A DNA stretch of 7,321 nucleotides, from positions 1 through 7,321 of the forward strand of contig JALHDK010000101.1 in assembly GCA_022838965.1 (NCBI GenBank), written 5' to 3'. The notes under the pieces are model-generated. The model was not told where the DNA came from, made no database searches, and saw nothing but the letters and a program-made list of their open reading frames with translations. Positions within the stretch are counted from its first letter, which is position 1, and every line of letters begins with the position of its first letter. Shown here piece after piece: positions 1 through 6,276 of the stretch. The stretch comes from Actinomycetales bacterium (lineage in GTDB: Bacteria > Actinomycetota > Actinomycetes > Actinomycetales > Actinomycetaceae). The position numbers and the translations under genes were made by a program.

Positions 1-232
1 CGTCAACAACCAGCGTCGCAACAAGGTCGCGATCATGTGGCGTGGCGAGACCGAGGGTGGCCCACGGGCCGCGGGGGCCGCGGTTGACCCCGATGAGCGC
101 GATGACCACCCGGTTCGAGGCGACGTCGGTGATCCGCCAGAAGTAGCCCTCCATCGCCACCCCGTGCGCGGCCAGGGGGTTCCCGAAGGGGAGGTCGGCG
201 CCGGTGGCGCGGTAGGCGCGCAGCAGGTCCAT
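1..232 (-). CDS. Hypothetical protein with tocopherol-cyclase-like N-terminus (partial, 3' end outside window)
   Basis: Reading the minus strand from ATG at 232 gives 77 codons without a stop up to the window edge, starting MDLLRAYRATGADLPFGNPL. Codons have strong G/C at the third position down to about position 43. Residues 22-34 (AHGVAMEGYFWRI) and 49-63 (VNRG...WATLGLA) resemble the start of actinobacterial proteins related to tocopherol cyclase, where a short 'MEGYFWR' motif opens a beta-rich lipocalin-like domain. This is recognition by eye from a fragment, so the function is uncertain; no enzymatic role can be claimed. There is no purine-rich ribosome site before the ATG, but TACCCT on the minus strand (239-244) lies 6 nt upstream, which fits a leaderless transcript starting at the A of the ATG. 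The gene is divergent from the GNAT gene at 336. The last 14 or so codons before the edge (1-42) show atypical third positions (CCA, CAT, GAT, CTT and several GTT). Confidence 0.55.
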   Translation of the reverse strand, partial: MDLLRAYRATGADLPFGNPLAAHGVAMEGYFWRITDVASNRVVIALIGVNRGPRGPWATLGLATPHDRDLVATLVVD

Positions 233-335
233 GGGCCGAGGGTAGAGGGGTGGCGACGACGGCGCGACCCCGCTCCCGGCCCGGTGCGGAAAATTGGCTG
301 GCCCCCCGACCGCGACGCCTGCGAGACTGGCGCGC
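233..335. promoter_or_regulatory. Divergent intergenic region holding both outward start regions
   Basis: This stretch of about 100 bp separates the leftmost minus-strand gene from the GNAT gene and must carry the 5' signals for both unless transcripts come from further away. Visible items are the minus-strand TACCCT (239-244), an AT-rich patch around 289-296 unlike its surroundings, and on the plus strand GAGACT (323-328) ending 7 nt before the GNAT ATG, a weak -10 candidate. I see no clear -35 box or palindromic operator for either direction. Confidence 0.35.
239..244 (-). promoter_or_regulatory. Possible -10 element of a leaderless promoter for the leftmost gene
   Basis: On the minus strand the hexamer TACCCT fits the TANNNT form of actinobacterial -10 boxes. 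It is followed by 6 nt and then the ATG at 232, the spacing expected if transcription starts at the start codon. No ribosome site precedes this ATG, which agrees with leaderless translation. No convincing -35 box is visible 16-18 bp further upstream, so this remains tentative. Confidence 0.35.
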
Positions 336-1457
336 ATGCAGCTCGCCCTCCACGCCACGCCGGCGGTCCCGGACACCCCGGACGCCGCTGCCGTGGTCCG
401 CGCCCACATGGCTGCGATGAACAGCCTGGACACGGAATGGCTCCTCGAGGCCTACGGCCACGACGACTTCGTCGAGCCCGAGGCGGTCCTCGCCGCGCGG
501 CACGCTGACCAGCGCTATCTCCGCAAGCACCTGTGGGTGGCGTACCCGGCCGACGACGACCCCGCGACGGCGCTCGGCTATGCCACGCTCCACCTGCCGC
601 TCGCTGACAACACCCACCTGGCGCAGGTCTTGGTGGTGGTCCGCCGCGCGTACCGGGGCCGGGGGATCGGGCGGGTGCTCACCGATGCGGTGCGTGCGGC
701 ACTGCGGGGAACCGGCCGGACCACGCTGGCTGTCTGGACCACCCATCCCGTCCTGGAGGCGGACCATCCCGCCGCACTGCCCGCCAGGACCGGCGTGGGC
801 GTGGTGGATCGCACCGCCCCGGCTGTGGCATGGCTGCTCCGCCTCGGGTTCGATCTCGAGCAGGGCGAGCGGTACTCGATGCTCGGGATTCCCGCCGACC
901 GGGCCGCCTGGCTGGCCGACGTGGAGCGGCTGCGGGGGCAGGCCGCCGCCACGGCGGGTGCGGACTACGACCTGGTGCAGTGGCAGGGCCTCACCCCCGT
1001 GGAATGGCGGGAACGGATGGCGGCGCTCCACACCCGGATGAGTGTGGACGCCCCCTCGGCGGGCGTCGACTACCGCGAGGAGAAGTGGGACGTGGAGCGC
1101 GTGGTCCACCGCGACGAACAGATGCTCGCCCAGGACCACGCGAACGTCCTCACCGCCGTCCGGCACCGCCCGACGGGCGAGCTCGTGGCCTACACGGAGC
1201 TGCAGTGGCCCACCTCGAGGCCGCATGTGGTCTACCAGGAGGACACCCTCGTGCACGGCGCCCACCGCGGCCACCGCCTCGGCATACTCGCCAAGGCCGC
1301 GAACCTCGAGTACCTGCTCGCCGCGAACCCGCCCGCCGCCCGCATCCACACGTGGAACGCGGCGGAGAACCGCTACATGCTGGCGATCAACGAGGCCCTC
1401 GGTTTCCGGGCGGCCGCCATCGAGGGGGCGTGGCAGAAGGTCATGGACCCCTGGTGA
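336..1457 (+). CDS. GNAT family N-acetyltransferase with two tandem GNAT domains
   Basis: A 373-residue soluble protein made of two GNAT (acetyl-CoA-dependent N-acyltransferase) repeats, an arrangement common in actinobacteria (MshD is a well-known tandem example, but this is not clearly MshD). In domain 1 (about residues 15-190) the acetyl-CoA-binding loop is RRAYRGRGIGRVL (103-115), matching R/Q-x-x-G-x-G/A. In domain 2 (about 208-373) the equivalent is HRGHRLGILAK (310-320), in which the first glycine is replaced by Arg; the late GNAT strand/helix appears as HTWNAAENRYMLAINEALGFR (338-358). No signal peptide or membrane segment is seen, so it is cytosolic. Substrate cannot be inferred; small amines, antibiotics or peptides are all possible. 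I chose ATG 336; an in-frame TTG at 294 would add 14 residues that look non-conserved. Its ribosome site is weak (GAG at 323-325). It is followed by a separate promoter and is probably monocistronic. Confidence 0.85.
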   Translation: MQLALHATPAVPDTPDAAAVVRAHMAAMNSLDTEWLLEAYGHDDFVEPEAVLAARHADQRYLRKHLWVAYPADDDPATALGYATLHLPLADNTHLAQVLVVVRRAYRGRGIGRVLTDAVRAALRGTGRTTLAVWTTHPVLEADHPAALPARTGVGVVDRTAPAVAWLLRLGFDLEQGERYSMLGIPADRAAWLADVERLRGQAAATAGADYDLVQWQGLTPVEWRERMAALHTRMSVDAPSAGVDYREEKWDVERVVHRDEQMLAQDHANVLTAVRHRPTGELVAYTELQWPTSRPHVVYQEDTLVHGAHRGHRLGILAKAANLEYLLAANPPAARIHTWNAAENRYMLAINEALGFRAAAIEGAWQKVMDPW

Positions 1458-1479
1458 GGGATGACCGCCCGGGGTGTCC

Positions 1480-1508
1480 TTCTCACGGCCCGGCCCCTGC
1501 GCTAGCGT
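1480..1508 (+). promoter_or_regulatory. Predicted sigma70-type promoter of the CHAT-MBL operon
   Basis: TTCTCA at 1480-1485 (4 of 6 to TTGACA) is followed after exactly 17 bp by TAGCGT at 1503-1508, a TANNNT-type -10 box. Transcription would start near 1515 and give a leader of about 65 nt before the ATG at 1580. It lies in the intergenic gap between the GNAT stop codon and the CHAT gene, where a promoter is needed. No inverted repeat that would suggest a repressor operator is obvious around it. Confidence 0.5.
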
Positions 1509-1568
1509 GAGCGCCAGGCAGCAGGGGAGGCGATGAGCGCCCCGGCGCCGCCGAGACCGCACGGCGAA

Positions 1569-1573
1569 GGGAG
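1569..1573 (+). promoter_or_regulatory. Ribosome binding site of the CHAT gene
   Basis: GGGAG within GAAGGGAGA lies 6 nt before ATG 1580 and supports that start. An upstream GGGGAGG at 1524-1530 sits only 2 nt from another ATG at 1533, which is in a different frame, so the 1580 start is preferred. Confidence 0.65.
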
Positions 1574-1579
1574 ACCGAG

Positions 1580-4408
1580 ATGGCCTGGGACACCGTCGCC
1601 GAGGACGCCCCCCTCACGGGCGCGGACCTGGACCGCTGGACAGCCGGCCTTGACGCCGTCGTCGCGGCGGTGGCGCGCGTCGTCGCGGGGGTGGACGAGG
1701 AGGATCTCGCGGCGTGGCTCGCGGCCCCGACCGACGGCGCCCCGGCGTTCCTGACCTGGCGGCTGCCCCGCGAACGGCTCGACAGCGACCCGGCGGGGTG
1801 GATCACCCGCGATCCCGAGCGGCTCGCCTGGCCCTTCGACGCCGACCGGCCCGCCCGCTTCCAGCCGCCACCCGCGCGCCTGGCCGTGACGGGCAACGTG
1901 ATCCCCGCCGAGGTGGTGCCCCGGCTGCTGGCCTGCCCCGGGCTGGCTGCGGCCGTGATGCCGGTCGGGCGCGCTGCCGGGGCGCTGCGGCGCCGGGCGT
2001 GGCACTGGCCGCTGCGGATCGGGGTGCTCGAGGACGAGCTGCGGGACGTGTTCGACCAGCTCCGGGGCTACGAAGGGGTGCCGGAACCGCTGGTGGACGT
2101 GAGCGACCTGCGCACGGATCCCGGCGGGGTCGACCTCGTGGTGCTGCGCGGGACGCCCGCCGAGGCGGCCGCCCGGCTGGGGGAGCGGCGCCAACTGGCG
2201 AACGCCGTCGTGTGTGTGGGGGAGCCGGGAGGGGCGTGGCCGGTGGTGGACGCGCAGCTCACCCTGATCCGCGCCGTGACCGGCGCGATCGTCACCGCGC
2301 TCGCTCCGCCCGACGGCGCCGAGGGCGTGGTCCGGCACGTGCTGCGCACGCTGCGGCATCTGGCCCATGCCCATCCGTTCGACGTGGCCCTCACCGCCGG
2401 CTTCGACCGGACCGTCCTCATCACCGGGGAGCTGGCTGCGCTGGCGGCCAGCGATCTCCCCACGGTGATCCGGCGGCGCGCCCGCCAGCTGCGTCTGGAC
2501 CTCGAGGAGCTCACCGCCATGGCGGAGGCCGTGGGTGCGGAACCGCCGGAGGACCTGACGGGCGGGGAACCCGAGCCCGGGCCGGGCAGGGGCGAGGGCG
2601 GGGGCGACCGCGGGCTGCCCGTACCGCCGGCGCCACCGCCGCCCCCGCGCGTCCGGCGCATCACGCGCGCGGAGCCGCCCCTCGCGGAACTGGAGGCCCT
2701 GCCGCAGGAGGGCGCCTTCGCGGGCGAGTCACACGAGGCCTCCCGTGTCCCCGACCTCACCGCGGAGGTGGAGTCGGTCCTGGCGGAGGCCGCCGTGCCG
2801 CGATTCCTGCAGGCCCGCGTGACCCCGGTGGCCGGTGCCGAGGGCGCGGCCGGTGCCGGCGGCGGGGAGGGCGCGGGCGGTGCGGAGGGCGCCGGCGGCG
2901 GGAACGTGCTGCGGCCGGGACCGAACGCCGTCGACGTCTTCATCGGCCCCGAGGAGCGCGGCGCCCTCGTGGGCCCCGAGTCACCGGACCGGGAGCTGTT
3001 CGCCGACCCCACCCTCGAGATGGTCCGCCTCACGGTTGTCCTCGCCCCGCTCCTGCCCCCGGGTGAACCGGTGAGGGCCGAGCTGGAGGTGCCGCGCGTG
3101 GGCCGTTCGCCGAACGCGCGGCTGCTCTGGACGCTGCCCGCGCGGGGGAGGGTCCAGGCGCGGCTCATGGTGCTCCACCGCAACCGTGTCATCCAGACGG
3201 CGCTGCTCTCCGGCCATGTGGGCAGGCCGGCCGAGCTGCGGGAGCGGCTGGTGCTGTGGGAGTCGTTCGCGCACCTCGACGACCGCCAACCCTTCGACCG
3301 CACCTTCGTCCTCAACCACGACGACGACGGGACCCCCGCCGTCGTCACGCACGCCGACGGCGCCACGCGGATCGCCGCGATGGACGAAATCGAGGCGATC
3401 ACCGACCGGATCCGCCGGCTCCTCCTGCGGGCCACGCACCTGCGCTCCACCACGAGCAAGGCGGCGGTGGAGGAGGCGCGGACGATCCTGGTGGACGTGG
3501 CCGGACAGGGCAACGACCTGTACGTGCTGCTCGAGGACCATCTCGGCCGGCTCGGGGACGCGCGGCGCATCCAGATCGTCACCGCACGGTCCGGCCGCTT
3601 CCTGCCCCTGGAGATGGTCTACGACCGCCGCGCGCCCGCCCCCGAGGCGAAGGTGTGCGAGAACTGGCTCGCCGGGCGGGAGTGCGGCCCCCACTGCTTC
3701 TCGTCCCCCAAGGACCGCAGTGTGGTGTGCCCGGCGGTGTTCTGGGGCATGGGACGTGTCATCGAACGGCACCACACCTCGCTGGCCGGCGCGGACGGGA
3801 CCGCGTTCCTCGTCACCGCCAACCCCACCCGCGAACGTCGGCGGCTGACGATCACGCGCGCCCTGCTCGCGGCCAGCGACAAGGTGGACCCGGCGGATGT
3901 GGACACCGCGAAGGCGGTGTTGCGGGTGGCCGCCCAGCGGGTGGAGTCGTGGGACGACTGGGTCGGGGCCCTCGCGGGGGCACCCACGGACCTCCTGCTG
4001 CTCATGCCGCACACCGATCCGGCCCAGCCGTCGCTGGAGATCTCCGGCAGGCCCCCGCTCCGCCGTGAGTACATCGAGTGGGAGCACGTGACGGGCGAGC
4101 GGCCGGACGTCCACCCCATCGTCGTCCTGTTCGGCTGCGACACGGGGGGCTCCGAGGAGGACCCGGCCGGCTACGCCACGCGGTTCATGGCCCGCGGTGC
4201 CGCGGCGGTGTTCTCCACGCTCACCATGCTGCTCAACACCCACGCCGCGGCCATGTCGCAGCAGCTCGCAGCGCTGCTCATGGACCCGGAGCGGGGGGAG
4301 GTGCCGCTCGGGGAGCTCGTCGCGCGGTTCCGGCGGGATGCCGTGCGTGCCGGTCTGGTGGCGGCGCTGTCCGTGACCGCCTACGGCGACGCCGACTGGA
4401 AGGTGTGA
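1580..4408 (+). CDS. CHAT domain (caspase-like) protease with large multi-domain N-terminus
   Basis: A 942-residue cytosolic protein. The C-terminal third (about 600-942) is a CHAT domain, a clan CD cysteine protease fold related to caspases and separases. Its catalytic dyad is visible: His811 in LLLLMPHTD after a hydrophobic strand, and Cys853 in VVLFGCDTGG, followed by the GAAAVFST strand. The opening strand RFLPLEMVYD (673-682) is also typical. Between them four cysteines (693, 702, 706, 717) form C-x8-C-x3-C-x10-C, a possible metal-binding knuckle. Residues 445-560 look like a beta-sandwich domain (VDVFIGP... to RVIQTALL). Residues 348-356 are proline-rich and 417-441 are a Gly/Ala/Glu linker. 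Residues 1-320 match no family I can name; 143-275 look like an alpha/beta Rossmann-type domain. The start has a good ribosome site, and the MBL gene follows 2 bp after the stop. By family, it probably cleaves a specific protein when activated; target and trigger are unknown, and a defence or cell-death role is inference. Confidence 0.88.
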   Translation: MAWDTVAEDAPLTGADLDRWTAGLDAVVAAVARVVAGVDEEDLAAWLAAPTDGAPAFLTWRLPRERLDSDPAGWITRDPERLAWPFDADRPARFQPPPARLAVTGNVIPAEVVPRLLACPGLAAAVMPVGRAAGALRRRAWHWPLRIGVLEDELRDVFDQLRGYEGVPEPLVDVSDLRTDPGGVDLVVLRGTPAEAAARLGERRQLANAVVCVGEPGGAWPVVDAQLTLIRAVTGAIVTALAPPDGAEGVVRHVLRTLRHLAHAHPFDVALTAGFDRTVLITGELAALAASDLPTVIRRRARQLRLDLEELTAMAEAVGAEPPEDLTGGEPEPGPGRGEGGGDRGLPVPPAPPPPPRVRRITRAEPPLAELEALPQEGAFAGESHEASRVPDLTAEVESVLAEAAVPRFLQARVTPVAGAEGAAGAGGGEGAGGAEGAGGGNVLRPGPNAVDVFIGPEERGALVGPESPDRELFADPTLEMVRLTVVLAPLLPPGEPVRAELEVPRVGRSPNARLLWTLPARGRVQARLMVLHRNRVIQTALLSGHVGRPAELRERLVLWESFAHLDDRQPFDRTFVLNHDDDGTPAVVTHADGATRIAAMDEIEAITDRIRRLLLRATHLRSTTSKAAVEEARTILVDVAGQGNDLYVLLEDHLGRLGDARRIQIVTARSGRFLPLEMVYDRRAPAPEAKVCENWLAGRECGPHCFSSPKDRSVVCPAVFWGMGRVIERHHTSLAGADGTAFLVTANPTRERRRLTITRALLAASDKVDPADVDTAKAVLRVAAQRVESWDDWVGALAGAPTDLLLLMPHTDPAQPSLEISGRPPLRREYIEWEHVTGERPDVHPIVVLFGCDTGGSEEDPAGYATRFMARGAAAVFSTLTMLLNTHAAAMSQQLAALLMDPERGEVPLGELVARFRRDAVRAGLVAALSVTAYGDADWKV
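2834..2898 (+). repeat. Imperfect in-frame GC-rich repeats encoding the Gly/Ala/Glu linker
   Basis: Three related 20-nt units begin near 2834, 2861 and 2879, each containing a GAGGGCGC core. They encode recurring EGA(A/G)G peptides at about residues 419-441 of the CHAT protein. The low-complexity, repeated composition marks a flexible linker between the N-terminal part and the beta-sandwich/CHAT part. Such tracts can gain or lose units by slippage; here the frame is intact. Confidence 0.6.
4398..4403 (+). promoter_or_regulatory. Ribosome binding site of the MBL gene, inside the CHAT 3' end
   Basis: GGAAGG overlaps the last codons of the CHAT gene and lies 7 nt before ATG 4411. With a 2-bp intergenic gap, this shows that the two genes are transcribed together and are probably translationally coupled. 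Confidence 0.6.
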
Positions 4409-4410
4409 GG

Positions 4411-5478
4411 ATGTTCCGGCTCGAGATGCTGCCCGCCCAGCGGGGGGACTGCCTGTGGCTCACCTACGGTCCCGAGGGCGGCGCGGCGCACCACGTCCTG
4501 ATCGACGGCGGCCCCGCGGAGACCATCCCCACCCTGGTTCCCGAACTGGAGCGGCGGATCCGGGCGCTGCCCGGGGAGGCGGACCGGGTGGAGCTGCTCG
4601 TGGTCACCCACATCGACGCCGACCACATCCAGGGGGCGGTGGCGTTGCTGTCCGATCCGGCCCGGGTGCCGCTCTTCCGCGACGTGTGGTTCAACGGCTG
4701 GAAGCACCACCAGCCGGGGGTGCTGGGCGGTCCCGACGCCGAGCGCCTCACCCTGTCGCTGCTGCAGCACCCCGACCGCTGGAACCACGACTTCGACGGC
4801 GGCGCGGTGGGGGTGCCGGACGCGGGACCGTTGCCCGTGGTGGAGTTGCCGGGCGGGATGCGGCTCACCGTCCTGGCGCCCGACGGGGAGGCGTTGCGCC
4901 GCCTGGCCCCCGAATGGGAGAAGGCCTGCCGGGCGGCGGGCATCATGCCGGGCCAGGGCGCCCCGATCGTGCGGCCGGGCTGGCAGCGCGGGGAGCTCCT
5001 CGGCCGCTTCGACCCGGACCTCCTCGCCGGGGCGCCGTTCAGCGAGGACCGGGGCGCCCCGAACCGTGCCGGCATCGCCCTCCTCGCGGAGTACGACGGC
5101 CGGCGCGTGCTGTTGCTCGCCGACAGCCAGCCGAGGCAGATTCTCCGCGCCCTGGACCGGCTCGGCCCGGGGCCGCTCCACGTGGACGCCGTGAAGGTGT
5201 CCCACCACGGCTCCCGCCGGAACACGAGCCTGGACCTGTGCCGCCGGATCCGAAGTCCGCGGTGGCTGATCTCCACGAACGGGGCGCAGTTCAGGCACCC
5301 CGATCCGGAGTGCCTCGCCCGGATCGTGGTGTCCCAGGAGAGGCCCACGCTCTACTTCAACCATGTGACGGAGCGCATCAGCGATGTGGTGGCCGGCGCC
5401 GGCGACCGCTACGCCGTGAAGCTCCCGCGCCGGAACCCCGACGGGAGCCACCAGGAGGGCCTGGTGGTCCCGCTCTGA
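4411..5478 (+). CDS. ComEC-like MBL-fold metallo-hydrolase, partner of the CHAT protease
   Basis: A 355-residue protein with the metallo-beta-lactamase fold, of the type found at the C-terminus of the competence protein ComEC but without the ComEC membrane channel or any signal peptide, so probably cytosolic. Metal-binding features in order: Asp32 in LIDGG; motif THIDADHIQG with His67, Asp69, Asp71 and His72 (the HxDxDH form seen in ComEC rather than HxHxDH); Asp238 in VLLLADSQ; VKVSHHGS with His265/His266; and His296 in FRHPDPE. Residues 90-215 form a long insertion between the first motif and the later strands and contain a conserved-looking WFNGW (93-97). Members of this group act as nucleases or phosphodiesterases; its substrate is unknown. 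The gene starts 2 bp after the CHAT stop codon, so the two products very likely function together, perhaps with the MBL as an effector controlled by the protease, or the reverse. An upstream in-frame extension to 4078 is only a shadow inside the CHAT gene. Confidence 0.85.
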   Translation: MFRLEMLPAQRGDCLWLTYGPEGGAAHHVLIDGGPAETIPTLVPELERRIRALPGEADRVELLVVTHIDADHIQGAVALLSDPARVPLFRDVWFNGWKHHQPGVLGGPDAERLTLSLLQHPDRWNHDFDGGAVGVPDAGPLPVVELPGGMRLTVLAPDGEALRRLAPEWEKACRAAGIMPGQGAPIVRPGWQRGELLGRFDPDLLAGAPFSEDRGAPNRAGIALLAEYDGRRVLLLADSQPRQILRALDRLGPGPLHVDAVKVSHHGSRRNTSLDLCRRIRSPRWLISTNGAQFRHPDPECLARIVVSQERPTLYFNHVTERISDVVAGAGDRYAVKLPRRNPDGSHQEGLVVPL

Positions 5479-5484
5479 GGGGGC

Positions 5485-6273
5485 CTACTGGAGCAGCGTG
5501 TCGTCCAGCTCGCCGCCCTTGATGCGTTCGAATTCGCGCAGCAGGTCCTGCACCGTGGTGCGCGACTTGTGCACCGGGCCGAGATCGAGGACGATCGCGC
5601 CCTCGTGCATCATGATGAGCCGGTTCCCCATGCGCAGGGCCTGCTCCATGTTGTGGGTGACCATGAGGGTGGTGAGCCCGAACCTCTCCACCGTCTCGGT
5701 GGTCAGTCGGGAGACGAGTGCGGCGCGCTGCGGGTCCAGCGCGGCCGTGTGCTCGTCCAGGAGCAGGATCTTGGGTTCCGAGAACGTGGCCATGAGCAGG
5801 GACAGGGCCTGGCGCTGGCCCCCCGAGAGCAGGCTCACCCAGTCCTTGAGCCGCACGTCGAGGCCCTGCTCCAGCGCGCGCAGCTCCTGCGCGAAGCGCT
5901 CCCGCTTGGCCCGCGTCACTCCCAGTCGCAGCCCGCGCCGCTGACCCCGCTCGAGAGCCATGGCGAGGTTCTCCTCGATGCTCATGTGTGGTGCGGTGCC
6001 GGCGGCGGGATTCTGGAAGACCCGGCCGATGTAGCGGGCACGCTGGTGGTCGTTCAGCCTGGTGACGTTGCGGCCGTCGATGGTGACGGTCCCGGTGTCC
6101 GGGCGGTAGGTGCCGGCGATGACGTTGAGCAACGTGGACTTGCCGGCTCCGTTGGAACCGATCACGGTGACGAAGTCGCCCGGTGCCAGGTGGAGGCTGA
6201 CATCCCGCAGCGCGAGGCGGGCGTTGACCGTGCCCGGGGCGAAGGTCTTGCTGATGTTCTCGAGGCGCAGCAC
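5485..6273 (-). CDS. ABC transporter ATP-binding protein (putative tryptophan/tyrosine-type importer)
   Basis: A 262-residue ATPase that powers the adjacent permease at the cytoplasmic face of the membrane. All nucleotide-binding elements are intact: Walker A GSNGAGKST (39-47), Q-loop Gln87 in RVFQNP, signature LSGGQRQ (149-155), Walker B ILLLDE (169-174), D-loop ALD (178-180) and switch His207 in MVTHNM. The sequence LLLDEHTAALDP, with DEH in place of the common DEP/DEA, is characteristic of the family paired with LivH-like permeases and annotated as a putative tryptophan/tyrosine (TrpXYZ-like) transport system. The start is GTG at 6273, fixed by AAGGAGGG (6281-6288) just upstream; it lies 3 nt after the permease stop codon, so the genes are coupled. 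The stop codon is only 6 bp from the stop of the convergent MBL gene. The ligand cannot be determined from the ATPase. Confidence 0.93.
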   Translation of the reverse strand: MLRLENISKTFAPGTVNARLALRDVSLHLAPGDFVTVIGSNGAGKSTLLNVIAGTYRPDTGTVTIDGRNVTRLNDHQRARYIGRVFQNPAAGTAPHMSIEENLAMALERGQRRGLRLGVTRAKRERFAQELRALEQGLDVRLKDWVSLLSGGQRQALSLLMATFSEPKILLLDEHTAALDPQRAALVSRLTTETVERFGLTTLMVTHNMEQALRMGNRLIMMHEGAIVLDLGPVHKSRTTVQDLLREFERIKGGELDDTLLQ

Positions 6274-6276
6274 CGC

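Noticed and set aside
33..1562. 509-codon open frame on the minus strand opposite the GNAT gene
   Set aside because: It is a compositional shadow: Arg/Gly/His-rich, no family resemblance, and it lies opposite a gene with clear GNAT motifs.
1533..1754. Small open frame starting at ATG 1533 behind GGGGAGG, overlapping the CHAT start
   Set aside because: The ribosome site is only 2 nt from the ATG, and the product is a Pro/Arg-rich shadow in another frame. A leader peptide cannot be excluded but nothing supports one.
2068..3582. 504-codon Ser/Arg/Thr-rich open frame on the minus strand inside the CHAT gene
   Set aside because: Its composition is that of a shifted-frame shadow of GC-rich DNA, with no motifs; the plus-strand CHAT frame is well supported.
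5466..5485. 6-bp stem (5466-5471 with 5480-5485) at the convergent gene ends as a terminator
   Set aside because: It is short, contains a G-U pair that would be a mismatch on the other strand, has an 8-nt loop and is not followed by a T-tract.
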